Positions 42,160 through 53,000 of a stretch of DNA of 64,000 bases are shown here, piece by piece. The DNA comes from Euclidia mi. Taxonomy: Eukaryota > Arthropoda > Insecta > Lepidoptera > Erebidae. The position numbers and the translations under genes were made by a program. How positions within the stretch are numbered: position 1 is the first letter of the stretch; every line of letters begins with the position of its first letter. The notes below the pieces were generated by a model. That model did not search any database and was not told the DNA's origin. It saw only the letters and a program-made list of their open reading frames with translations. The stretch spans positions 20,806,807-20,870,806 of the forward strand of contig OX123190.2 in the NCBI GenBank assembly GCA_944739405.2, written 5' to 3'.

Positions 42160-42809
42160 CTAAACTGCGCATGCAGCTTCGCCCCGTTTTAACTCCTTAG
42201 GGGCATTTACAAAAATCCTCTCATAGTGCTCCCCTACACAGTGTTGCCAACTCTGATTTTCAAAAATACGTAGATCGGAGTTAAAAAGTATGTAGATTTA
42301 CGTACTTTTTAAATCCGAAAGTACGTAGATCTACGTAGATACTTTTAATTATATCTAAGAAAAAGAGAGTAAAAATGAGTAAAACAAGTGTTTCAAACAC
42401 CGATCCGAGTGTGTAAGCAAATGTTATTGACTTATATTGGTCGAAATCTTTTTAGTTTGTACTTGTTAAACTAATTCGATAGGAATAAACATGGACCGAA
42501 ATATCATATAGGTCCATTTTTACGTGTGGTTTGTGTTTAATAATGCTTCCTTCTTAGTAAAATCTCGTTCATTTTGCTAATTTGGTTATCTGTTAAAAAT
42601 ACGTAGATTCTGGGCCTGAAGTACGTAGGTTCGCGGGAAGGGTCCGAAATACGTAGATTTATGTAAAAATACGTAGAGTTGGCAACGCTGCCCCTACACT
42701 CTCCAAGGAACATACAATCATACATGCCAAATTTCAGCTTTTGACGACCAGTAGTTTCGGCTGTGTACTGTCTATCTGAAAGTAGTCAGTAACGTAAGAA
42801 TTTTATACA
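42160..42809 (-). mobile_element. Helitron-like repeat, family of 7307-7498, split by a hAT MITE
   Basis: Left part CTGCGCATGCAGCTTCGCCC ... TCATAGTGCTCCCCTACA (about 42163-42238). Right part CCCCTACACTCTCCAAGGAA ... GTAGTCAGTAACGTAAGAAT (42691-42806). The two are one repeat cut by the element at 42239-42690. Confidence 0.55.
42239..42690. mobile_element. hAT-type MITE with 8-bp target duplication
   Basis: Ends CAGTGTTGCCAACTCTGA and AGAGTTGGCAACGCTG are inverted repeats, flanked by CCCCTACA on both sides (42231-42238 and 42691-42698). CAGNG ends with an 8-bp duplication are diagnostic of hAT. The interior carries eight or more copies of (T)ACGTAGAT/ATCTACGTA clustered near both ends. It has no transposase. 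Confidence 0.92.
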
Positions 42810-43017
42810 TCTAATACTAATATATAAACCTGAGGAGTTTGTTTGTTTGCTTGAACGCGCTAATCTCAGGAACTAATGGCCAGATTTGAAAAATTATTTC
42901 AGTTTTAGATAACACATTTATCAAGGAAGGCTATAGACTATATCACATCACGCTATAAGCAACGGGAGCGAAGCAGTAGCCTTAAATAAAGCGAGTGTAA
43001 CCGCGGGTTCATCTAGT
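42810..43017 (+). mobile_element. Helitron-like repeat, second family, complete ends
   Basis: TC start (42810-42811, TCTAATACTAATATATAAAC) and CTAGT at 43013-43017. Shares AATCTCAGGAACTAATGGCC, ATCACGCTATAAGCAACGGG with 12804, 38260 and 62824 copies (inverse). Confidence 0.65.
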
Positions 43018-43192
43018 ATGTAGATAGGATGGTGAATAGAAGATACATAATCACTTTGGGATAATGTTTTGAAGTCGGCTCGGCACACTAGTTGGCGTAA
43101 CACTAATAAGTTTACTTTGACTCGGCTCTCGGGCCGCTAGTTCAACGGCCACCTTCTCATTACAAATGGAATATTACTCATTTACATTATCA

Positions 43193-43442
43193 ACTGCCTC
43201 GTTGGTCTCGCGGCATATATGTGCGCGTGGGATTGGGATGTCTCGGGTTCGATTCCCGTGTCGGGCAAAGTGTTATTGGATTTTCCGTTAGAAAATTCCC
43301 AGTAACAGCACGGAGTCTGGCAATGTGCCCGGTACGGCAATGGGCTCGCCCCCTATTAAGTGGGACCTAAAAATTCATGGCGAAATGTGGGTGTAATATT
43401 ACACCTCTGCCTACCCCTTCGGGGATACAGGCGTGAGTCTAT
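43193..43442 (+). mobile_element. tRNA-derived SINE, type 1, full-length reference copy
   Basis: Head ACTGCCTCGTTGGTCTCGCGG with an A-box-like part, B box GGTTCGATTCC at 43246-43256, body with AGCACGGAGTCTGGCAATGT and GTACGGCAATGGGCTCGCCC, end CTACCCCTTCGGGGATACAG GCGTGAGTCTAT and poly(A). About 250 bp, eight copies or fragments in the window. Confidence 0.9.
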
Positions 43443-43599
43443 AAAAAAAAACATAATCAACAAGTGATACTAAGCGATCGACGTGAGCCGGTGTAAACGT
43501 CGGGATCAAACACGTATAGAGATTAAAGTTAAGGTTACTGATTTTATCGCGATGTATTTAAGTTTTACTGGCATTGCACTATAGCTTAAATATTAGTTT

Positions 43600-44090
43600 T
43601 TCCGTGTGGTGACGGATTAAGAATACGGAATGTCACCACCCCATATGATCCCATGGGTGTCGTAAGAGCCGAGAGAGGGAGCATATCATGCAGAGAATAG
43701 CACTGTAAGAGAAGGAAAACTTGATACAAACCCTATACCAACCCGTTTGGCCAGCGTAGTATAGTAGGCCAATTCCTCCTTTCAAGAGAGGCCTAGTCCA
43801 GCAGTGGACTGTTAAAGGCTGATGATGATGATATTTAAGGATTAAGAATACAAAGTGCCACTACCTTATTTCATTTCAAGAGTGCCATAAGAGGTGACTA
43901 AGGAACTACCCAATGCAAATAGTATATTTGCGAAAAGACGAAACAATCCTATACTAACCCGTCTGGCTAGTGTGGTATACTCAGTAGGTCCAATCGTCCT
44001 ATTGACTTACAATGTTCTTGTGACGCAAATTATTAGGGGCCTATGGCCAGCAGTGGACTGCGAAAGAATGTATAAATATTATGTTAGTTA
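43600..44090 (+). repeat. Two tandem-like copies of a dispersed LINE/SINE tail
   Basis: First copy 43600-43832 (GGATTAAGAATACGGAATGT ... GGCCTAGTCCAGCAGTGGAC, CTGATGATGATGATA). Second copy 43838-44090 begins GGATTAAGAATACAAAGTGCC and ends CCAGCAGTGGACTGCGAAAG. The 65-codon frame 43894-44091 lies in the second copy and is not a gene. Confidence 0.65.
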
Positions 44091-44149
44091 ACTCGATCAA
44101 AACCTATTAAACAAACTTGCATACTTAAGCAATACTTTTAGATGAAAAC

Positions 44150-44330
44150 TCCTATGGAGACGTCCTAAAAAAGGACAGGTTAGAAGTGTCCTTAATCGAA
44201 AAGCATGCATGACAAATTTGATGGGAGTGAATGTAGCAAGAGAGATATGTCAGGATCGTTGCACATGGCGTTCCGTAGTCTCTGCCTATCCGTCCGGGAA
44301 ACATGCGTGAGCCTATGTATGTATGTACAA
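44150..44330 (+). mobile_element. RTE-like LINE, extreme 3' end
   Basis: Reads KKGQVRSVLNRKACMTNLMG, VNVAREICQDRCTWRSVVSA and YPSGKHA then stop, and a (TATG)n tail at about 44316-44328. Third member of the family at 6540 and 31733. Confidence 0.75.
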
Positions 44331-45237
44331 TATATAAAACACCTAAATAAAGTCATAAAATGTCATCAAACATATCGCTATTGTATTCTTTAATAGATAT
44401 ATTTATATACTATGTCATCTTCAATAGTATTGTAATAATTATCTTAGTCGGTACATCATCTTAGAAACCTCATCCATGCGTATGTGTACTATTTACGAGA
44501 ATATTAAACTACGCAAGTAGAATAAAAATATACATGAAATAAAATACATTACAATAAATAAAAGGGTAACAGTTCAAGATTTACTTTTTAAATAATATTA
44601 TTAACCAGAATAAATAACAACGATATGCTGATTAAAGCCTTAAATATTGTAAAATATAAAGTAATCATTACCTATTCTCTTCTCTTAACTAGAAATTTTA
44701 GGCTACAGGAAACCGCTACGTTAAGACTCAAAGCACTTTGTATTTCCAAATTTTCATATTTATAATTATTGGAGAATAAATTCAACTCATTGAAATTCAA
44801 AGTGAACATTTATAATGGTTTATTACTGCTTTATCTTGCTAATATTAAAAGAAGTACTTACCTACTTAGGTACATTTTATTTGAAGCCTATAACGGCTTA
44901 CGTACCTTTAATCTGTATTATTTAAAAATACATGACATCCTATTGTAAAGCCTGAACAATTGAAGCTGGAAACATAATTTGCACGAAAGTCCCTTTAGTA
45001 TGAAGGCACCATAAAGGAAGGAATTTTAAAATAGGGCTTAGATTGCTTAAAAACCGTTGATAGTGAAGACACTGCGAATATACGGACAATAATTGGTAAA
45101 ATATCGAAATATTTGTGTGTTATCAATGTCACGTATATAGTGTGAAGTGATTAGTGCATAAGATAAGATAGGCTTGCAGATTGTTTAGCTCCGCCCGCGT
45201 GGGTAGCGGCCGGCCCGCCCAAAGCTTTGGCATCGGA
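44331..45237 (+). other. Upstream flank of the orcokinin gene
   Basis: AT-rich until about 45185, then a GC-rich patch (GCCCGCGTGGGTAGCGGCCG) immediately before the TATA box. No transposon ends were noticed in the last 800 bp. Nothing coding. Confidence 0.45.
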
Positions 45238-45245
45238 TATATAAG
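45238..45245 (+). promoter_or_regulatory. orcokinin: TATA box, proposed orcokinin promoter
   Basis: TATATAAG in a GC-rich context, followed 20-25 bp later by TTTCAGCGG (A at 45262), an initiator-like sequence. Spacing fits an RNA polymerase II core promoter. Assignment to orcokinin is by position and strand, since no other gene is nearby. Confidence 0.6.
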
Positions 45246-45261
45246 AGCGCGGCGAGCTTTC

Positions 45262-45331
45262 AGCGGCATAACGCAGCAGCACCACCTACGAACACTACCT
45301 GCCTACACCCGACCACCGACCACATACACAG
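45262..45331 (+). other. orcokinin: Proposed non-coding exon 1 of orcokinin
   Basis: About 70 nt from the initiator to ACACAG|GTTAGT, a good splice donor at 45332. It has no ATG, and it is rich in CA/ACC like many insect 5' UTRs. It would splice over 4.66 kb to the acceptor at 49996. Exact start and linkage are inferred. Confidence 0.5.
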
Positions 45332-46237
45332 GTTAGTACGAACAGACTTTATAAAATATTTTTCACAAATTTCTCGAAAAAATAGACGTCGAAAAACATT
45401 TTTCACGTCTCTTGAAAAAAGTTCGCAATAGCATTTTCCAACAATTTTTCGTGGCTTTTTGTATCGCATATTTTTATCAACAATTTGTTGTTTTTCATTT
45501 TGAATATCAGCATTTTGTATACAACTGCTGCTACTTACTCGAATTAAATGTTCAAATAAGCAATTTATATCTTCTTGTTATTCAATATTTTTAAAGCTTA
45601 ATGCACTAGTGAAATTAATTTTAAAGTTATTTTCTAAGTGTAGATTTTAAACGTAATATAAACATGTCACACTTTATCATAAATCTTATTTATGACTCCT
45701 GTATTTTTTTACGACATATTATAAGCTTTCAATAACTTGAACTACTTTATCGTTATTTAATATTGGGTTTGTAAAAAAATTGTAAGATGCGGCACAAAAT
45801 TTTGCCGTTAATAAGTATTGTTTTAAAGTTCAAGTAATACACGTGTGGGATCTGCCGCCAAGTTCCTCGAAACTTCGAGATAACTCATTATAATTTATTC
45901 AGCGAGTGACAAGGCCTCTTCCAAAAAATTAACTATTTGATTTGATCATTTGATTTCGATAAACATCTCTCTCAGTCCTCTAAAAACTAAACTTACCACG
46001 TTTAGAAGATCTTTTTTATTAAATTAATATTAATATCCTCATCCTTTGATATTTAATATTCCTTTTTCGTGAAAGTGTTCATTAAATTTTACGTCTGAAT
46101 ATAAAAAAAATGTAATCTCACTCTCCTATTTGAATGTCGATATAAAATTGTCTATTGTAGTCAAATGTACAGATTATTTAGATCGTAGCTCATAAAAACA
46201 CTTCAGAACATCATCACTACATAGTATTAAAACAAAG

Positions 46238-46390
46238 TCTGTCTTCTGTCTGTCCATCCCTACGTAGGTATGCTTAAATCTTAAAAACTACGCAACGGAT
46301 TTTAATGCGGTTTTTTTTATTAGATATAATTATTTAAGAGCAAGGTTTATATGTATAATTGATGCGGGCGAAGCCGCTGGCGACGTCTAG
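46238..46390 (+). mobile_element. CTAG-ended Helitron-like repeat
   Basis: TCTGTCTTCTGTCTGTCC ... ACTACGCAACGGATTTTAAT ... GCGAAGCCGCTGGCGACGTC then TAG. Typical dispersed lepidopteran repeat; both ends are approximate. Confidence 0.5.
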
Positions 46391-48529
46391 TCTCTGTATT
46401 AATAAAAGAATAATATGCTACATGTAAAACGTTTTCATAACTTAAATAAAAATAACATTTCAAATTTTTTAAAACGAGTTATGGCTCGCTAGACAATTAT
46501 AAAAACACACAGGGTGAATTGAGTCCGCAGTTCCATAGCTTTGCATATCTGCAAGCGATCTTATTTATTCGTTCAAATCTAATTTTACAATTGAACGAAG
46601 AATAATAGAGTGCTCTATTGGAAGGTTTTAATGTGAATAAGTCGACATTTCCTACCTTCGCATTGATACTCGTCAAAAGACGTGTTATCTTTCGTTCCGC
46701 CTACCGCTCGAATATTCTATATTTACGTTTGATATATAAAATAATGGAACAGAATGAGCTAAGCTGACAGCTTATATGGCACGCAACAAGTTTAAGCTAT
46801 TATTAAGACAGACATTTCATTGATTGAAAATATCTACATATATCTGCTATAACGAATGCAGTTACTTATCTATCTTAATGACGGCACCACGCTCACGCTT
46901 AGAGCAAGAGCATTGATGCATGCATTGAGCATAAAATACGACATACAAATATCATTAAATGTATGTGTTTAAGAATATTAAGTATACTTAGAAATTATCT
47001 GTTGGTCATTAGATAGGGATCGGATAACCGGGTTTATGTCCGAGAATATTGTGATTATTATAATATATTCCAATAGCTGTTTCTAATTCTGTCAGATTCA
47101 ATCACAAAAAAATTACGGAACCAAGACTTATCCATTATTTGATTTTAAGAAAAACAAAAACGTAAAATCACGTTTTCACGTAAATAAAATACAGTGTTTT
47201 AGCGAGTCCCTAGCGGGTAAAACATCCCTGGGACCCAAACACAACAAAGTAAAATGAATTAAACCATTAAGCATGTTAAAAAGGTTGTTCGACACAAATA
47301 TTTAAAATAACGAAATTAATCGTGTCCATGTCTATTTCAGCTACCTATTAATCTATATTTAGAAAAAAATTGCTTCATTCATCTCCGAAGATACGATTAG
47401 AGGCACGTGTAACGGTTCGTCACATTCCATCTGTAGAAAAACTTCATCAATACGCACGGAATTAAATGAATGGCACCATGATTGATTCAACTCTTTGTGT
47501 TGTGTCACATATGTCATGTGACGAAGGAGGATATGACACCAATTCAATGCGCGTGCTTAATTCTAAATAATAAATAGGTTAAGACATAACAGTTGAAGTT
47601 ACTTCATAACAGTCTTCTCTTTTGTTGGTCATTCGATTTTCTTTATTATTTCTTATTTTTCAATAGGTACTGACTTAATCATATACATATTTGTACAAAA
47701 GATTTTATGCAGGTATTTAAAACATGTCTACGAATTTGTGAACATCAACAAGTAGAAATTTTCTAACGCGATTTAGAATGAAGAAAATGTTCCCTTTAAC
47801 GGCTTTTTGTGCGAAGCGGTGGATACATGGTGGCTACCTTTTGCATATGAGATGACATTCCTTCAAAATATGTATCATAAGACTAGAAATAAGGTTTTCT
47901 ATTGAGTGCCGATTCTACTTTAGTTTGCGCAACCTATTATTTTAATCCAACTTTAATACAAGAATAATTTTATTACCATATTTGGACGGTATTAGGTATT
48001 AATCAACAATATATTAAAACTTAAAATAAACACAAACTATTCGTTATGGGCCTCTGGGCTTCAAAAGCCTAAATCGTATAAAGCCAATGCGCATGAAAAC
48101 TGTAATCCCAAGATAACCCTTCAATAGTAAAAAGTTTTAGTTAACATTAATAAGCAACTAAGCGAAAAATATACGCAAATTTTCAGCAGTAGTTCAGTAT
48201 TAAAATAATAAAGTAAACAAAAAGGTTTAATATTACCAAAACACTGCGCGTTGATGTTTTTATAATCAAAAGGATGGTAAAAATGATATTATATTATATT
48301 ATGATGATTTTAAATAAATGCGTCATCGTCATCGCCGCAGCGTTATCTCGGCCCCAGCTAAGACTTTCGGCTCGAGTTTTTTGTTTTTCTATAGATATAA
48401 ATGCATAGTAAAACGTATTATAATCTTATGTATGCTTCATTTGCAAGAAGATATGCTAAATTATCCATAATTTATAAATTACAAAAAATTTAAAGGATTT
48501 CTAGATAACAAACTTTACATTTTTAACAT

Positions 48530-48595
48530 ACATACTTACATACATATGCTCACGCCTTTTCCCGTCGGGGTAGGCAGAGACAACAGACATTTTTA
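48530..48595 (-). mobile_element. RTE-like LINE 3' fragment
   Basis: Inverse of the AYPSGK-coding end and (TATG) tail: ACATACATATGCTCACGCCT, TTTCCCGTCGGGGTAGGCAG, AGACAACAG. Only about 60 bp remain. Confidence 0.65.
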
Positions 48596-49203
48596 AATTG
48601 TAGCCAAATCATTTCAGTCATCATACAGTATTACATAATAATATGATATATAAACCCCTTGTTAAATTGATTTCCATTCTACTCAAACAGAAAAACGCAC
48701 CTAACTTTAATAATCTTTTTAAGTCTAGTCACACTGACCACCGTCAGTTGATAATATTAAAGAAAGTAATTTATGAGTATCGCAGAATTTAATCAAAGGA
48801 AATGAATTCAAACCAGCGAGTATATTACTTTCTGATCGTAAAGTATAACTCATTGCGTTTGTATATTATTGCATCTTATACGGTCACACCCTTTATATTA
48901 TCTAGTTATCCGCTCGCAATATTTTATGATACAGTAAATATATTGCTTTGATCTGATTTCAAATAGATACACAGCATAATGATACCTAATAAGGCTCCAA
49001 TTGTCAATGCTATTGAATGTGAATTGCACCTAATTAAGTCAGCTTTTGAGTAAAAGCTTGTTTGATGTGATGGCTGGGTATCAATAAGACAACTTATATA
49101 GTACTAGAGGAGAGAGATTTTATATTTAACCGTTTCTTCGCGATTCAGTGGGCATTATGGGAAATCCTTAGTGCACCAAATTGCCGAAATTTCGAAGCCT
49201 GCG

Positions 49204-49500
49204 TCAATGAATACAGATTTACATAGAAGCGCAGTTCTTAAGGATTTCGTATGCCGATTCCAAGTGGAGACTGTCTCCAGTATAAGTCGTAGTTAGCGCC
49301 GTTGGCGGCGCTGGCGTCGTTCTCCGTCTCTCTTGCTCTCGTAGTTAAGATACACAGGAGGAACGTTTGTCTCTCTTGCTCTCGTAGAGACAGCTGTCAC
49401 AGCGTGACTGCCACGCCGCCAAGCGGCAATTTGGTTCACAGAAAGTTTGTCTTCAGAGCGCCCATATGAAATGCGCCTCTATGTAAATATCTGAGCTCTT
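49204..49500. mobile_element. MITE-like repeat, about 270 bp core (copy 2, inverted)
   Basis: Core 49218-49487 between TTTACATAGAAGCGCAGTTC and GAAATGCGCCTCTATGTAAA; inverse of 19241-19531, including the CTCTCTTGCTCTCGTAG blocks. It sits about 0.5 kb upstream of the orcokinin signal-peptide exon. Confidence 0.7.
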
Positions 49501-49996
49501 TGCCTGCTTTCAGTTGTTTGACTGCGTTGTCTGTCAGTCGGTTAGTTACACAAGAATTTGATATAACCAGATTTCATTCATTCTCTAGACGCAGCGCATG
49601 AAGTGAAATATAAGTTTTAATAAGTCGCGGCTACGATGTATGATAGCCTAAAGACGGCATAGCTCACGTAGCTTTAGCTACGATGTCTGTGCTACGCTCA
49701 CTCGGCTGATGTGGAAATTCACATCGAACTACTTTACAAACAGTTAGTCTTCCTACACTTTGATACTTTAAAACTATATAAGAAACTTTCCTAGTACGAC
49801 GTCACTGTGTGTTCTTGCTGCATTTTTGTCCACCGACGCGAAGGAATTCCTGTTCTCCGCAATCATCTTTGCTAATCTAACCCGTTTAGATATAGGCAAC
49901 GGGAGAGTAGTCCTCGCATCAGTTGACTTACCATTAGATTGACCTGATAAATAATGACCTTTCTATGTGTATTAAGCGTTAATATTTTTGTGTCAG

Positions 49997-50079
49997 GTGC
50001 AATGATGCGAAGTGCCGGCGGAGCGCTGGCCGTGGCCGTAGCCGCGCTGCTTGTTTGCTGCAGTGCTGACGCTCACCAG
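49997..50079 (+). other. orcokinin: Orcokinin exon 2: signal peptide, shared by A and B
   Basis: Acceptor TTTTTGTGTCAG|GTGCA. The first ATG is at 50002 and a second at 50005. It encodes MMRSAGGALAVAVAALLVCC then SADAHQ, a hydrophobic leader with likely cleavage after SADA or CSA. Donor CAG|GTAACT at 50080. Ends in phase 0. Confidence 0.9.
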
Positions 50080-53000
50080 GTAACTTGCTATCATCATCAT
50101 CAGCTCCGTATATACACTGTCCTACTGCTGGGTAAAGGCCTCTTTTTTCACTATGAGAAGGGAAGGTCATAGTCCACCAAGCTTGCGAAGTGTGGGTTTT
50201 TCAAGTACATTATGCAGAACTCTCAGATCTTTTCCTTCACCATTAAGAAAGCGATAATTAATCATTTTATACGCACTTTACTTCAATAAGTATTTGGAGC
50301 ACGCTGTGGATTCAAACTCGATAACTTCAGTGCGTAGCAGTCTCTCAGTCTCTCCACCAGGCTATCGCTTCCACTAAATTACAAGTTTTACCTACTTCGC
50401 CAAAATATATCACTTTGAGGCTTGTTCAACGTTCGTTCTTGCCAAATTTTACTACCAGCATGAACAAGACCAATTTAGAGGGTGCCGATATTTATAAAAT
50501 GGTTTAATATAAATAATAAAACACCTGTATTCATACTAAACGCCGTGTTAAAACATTAATGGCTTTTTCACAGAATGACTGACGTTCTGATCTCTACCGC
50601 CTCCATAAAACACTTAGGTAATGTCTAAAAGATATGAGCGCTTAGACGAGTCTCAGGCTCTCCATTATACAATTATAGTAGATATTCGTGACAGTTAGGA
50701 CTGACAGCTTCACGTGCTTTTCGAAGTACGTAGGTGTGTGAACATTTGTGTACCGTCACCTATGTAAAAAAAGAACAAATTGTAACAAAAATTGTTGTAA
50801 ACTAAATTGTTAATTATCGCGTGCTAATCGGTGAAGGAAAACATCGTGAGGAAACCTGCATGTCTGAGAGTCCTCCATAACGTTTTCGAAAGATATGTGA
50901 AGTCTGCCAACCCGCACTTGGCCAACGTGGTGGACTATGGCCTTACCCTTGTCATAGTGAGAAGAGTCCCGAGCCCAGCAGTGGGACAGTATAAAGCTGA
51001 TGATGATGATCATCGTCCTACCGTAATCCCGCTTGCATCCAAAACTTTCCTCTCGGCGCCCGAGGTCCGGTTAGTCTAACCAGTTTAGACAGACTATTAG
51101 CTTTCCACAGAATGTCTGCCTTCAGAGCTCTGCATTCTATAGGGATAGCGATATTCCACGGTTGAGACCGAGTAAGATAGAAGGCGCCTGTCATTTATTT
51201 ATCTATAATATAAAAATGAATTGCTGAATGTGTTGAAGCGCAAATCTTGAGAGCAGCTGAACCGATTACCCTTATTCTTTTTTTATAATATTCCTTGAAG
51301 TACGAGGAATCAAAGTTCTACGAAGTTCCTTCGAAGAGAAAAATTTAAAAAAAAATTAAAGAATCGACGGTTAGTCAGTACGAATTTCGCCGGGTCAGCT
51401 AGTTTTAAACAGTACATAACACACAAGCAATTTTTATTTTTATTTATTCATACCTAAGTTGTAGTATTTATTTAATTAAACAGCTTTTATATTATTTTGT
51501 CAAAAAAAAAAATAGAATGATACATTTGCTAATTAAGAAAAAAATAAACCTTTGATCTAGCAGACCAAATTATGAAAATCTAATTGGATTTTTTCACAAA
51601 GAGATTCATGTTAGCTATTTGTACATGATATATGTAGCTGACCCTAAAGGAACAAAGATTAACTTGTGTCATTTAATATTTAATACAGTGTTGAATACAA
51701 TTATGTACAGGTTTGCAAAGGGTTCAGGGTATACTTGCACTCCATATTTCAAACTATTCGTGAGGCAAAATCTTTGTGCCCTTTTTATAAAAAATATGCA
51801 GGCAGAGGAGTTTAAAGTAGTTGTTGGTTTGGAGAGGGAGTGCAGAAAGGTAACATTTAAACGCTGTTACGCTGTGTTACATTTTCGCAATCGCATGCGT
51901 CAACGAAATTACGAAATATCTGTCAGTTGCATGAAAACGTTTTGTATATGCTATGTCTCACTCTATTACATAGAAAGATTAATTAGTTGCATCCTTGTCA
52001 CTACTGTTCCGCAGATAACTGCGAAATTGTCGTTACACCAGACGCAGACGTTTTGACATTTTTTGGACTAACGCTGTTAGTACACCTCGGTTTATTTACT
52101 CATGTGGTACACCTACGCGTTCGCATGCGGCTGCGAAAGTTTTGCGGAACTATTGCGGCGACGAAACATGTGCGAAACTGTCAAAACAACAAGAAAAATA
52201 CTTGACGCATGTTCAAACGCCTGCGTCTGTCTAACGACGATTTCGCAGTTATCTGCGGAACAGTAGCACCAAAGATGCAACTAATTAATCTTACTGTGGG
52301 ATAGAGTGAGACATAGCATACACAAAACACTTCCATACAACTGACAGATTTTTCTAAGTTTCGTTGCCGCGTAAGTGAATTAAATATAATGTTTGTAGTG
52401 AACGCTTAAACTGACAGTGTTAAGCAAGTGAATAACAGATATCAATATGATAAATAAAAAATATATAAATATGCCGTGGTATAACTTAATAGTTATTTCA
52501 GAAAATACAAATGTAAAATATCGGAAATGGATAGTCAATTAGATGCTTCAACTAAAGGCACTCAGGGCAGCCATCCATTAAAATTACATAATTTTGCAAA
52601 AAGTAAATGATGAAACATCCATTTCCTAAAATTGGTTGAGATTCCTCTAGCAGTATTTCATTTTGTTGAGGCGTTACTAATATACTTCTATTAGAGCACA
52701 GACGGAATATTAATCGACAGTACAAATTGTGATTGCACGTCAGCCAACGAAAATATAATCAAAATTTAAGCTTCCAATTATACAGTAAAAGTTCAGTAAT
52801 CGAAGATAATTTATAAATATAAATTAAGAGCTTACTGTTTCATAATTATAACTGGTGGGTGGTCCGTCGCCGTTGATTGAATGTTTGAAAAGTCACCAGC
52901 ACTTTATATCTAGTTTAAATTCAAATTATTTTATTGTAATAGTCCAAGAGTTGTTTTAAATAAAAGATAATTGCTTGCTTGTTCTCGTATAAAAAATAAA

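Larger units (their letters stand above)
45332..49996 (+). other. orcokinin: Proposed orcokinin intron 1
   Basis: 4.66 kb, AT-rich. It contains a Helitron-like copy (46238-46390, ending GGCGACGTCTAG), an RTE-like LINE tail in inverse (about 48530-48590) and a MITE (49204-49500). No coding sequence was recognised; short ORFs such as 47359-47547 have no support. Confidence 0.45.

Noticed and set aside
43246..43256. GGTTCGATTCC as part of a true tRNA gene
   Set aside because: It is the B box of a SINE that recurs several times here; the tRNA cloverleaf cannot be formed over the head.
51619..52205. 145- and 72-codon frames
   Set aside because: They run through the arm and loop of a foldback element and have no protein features.
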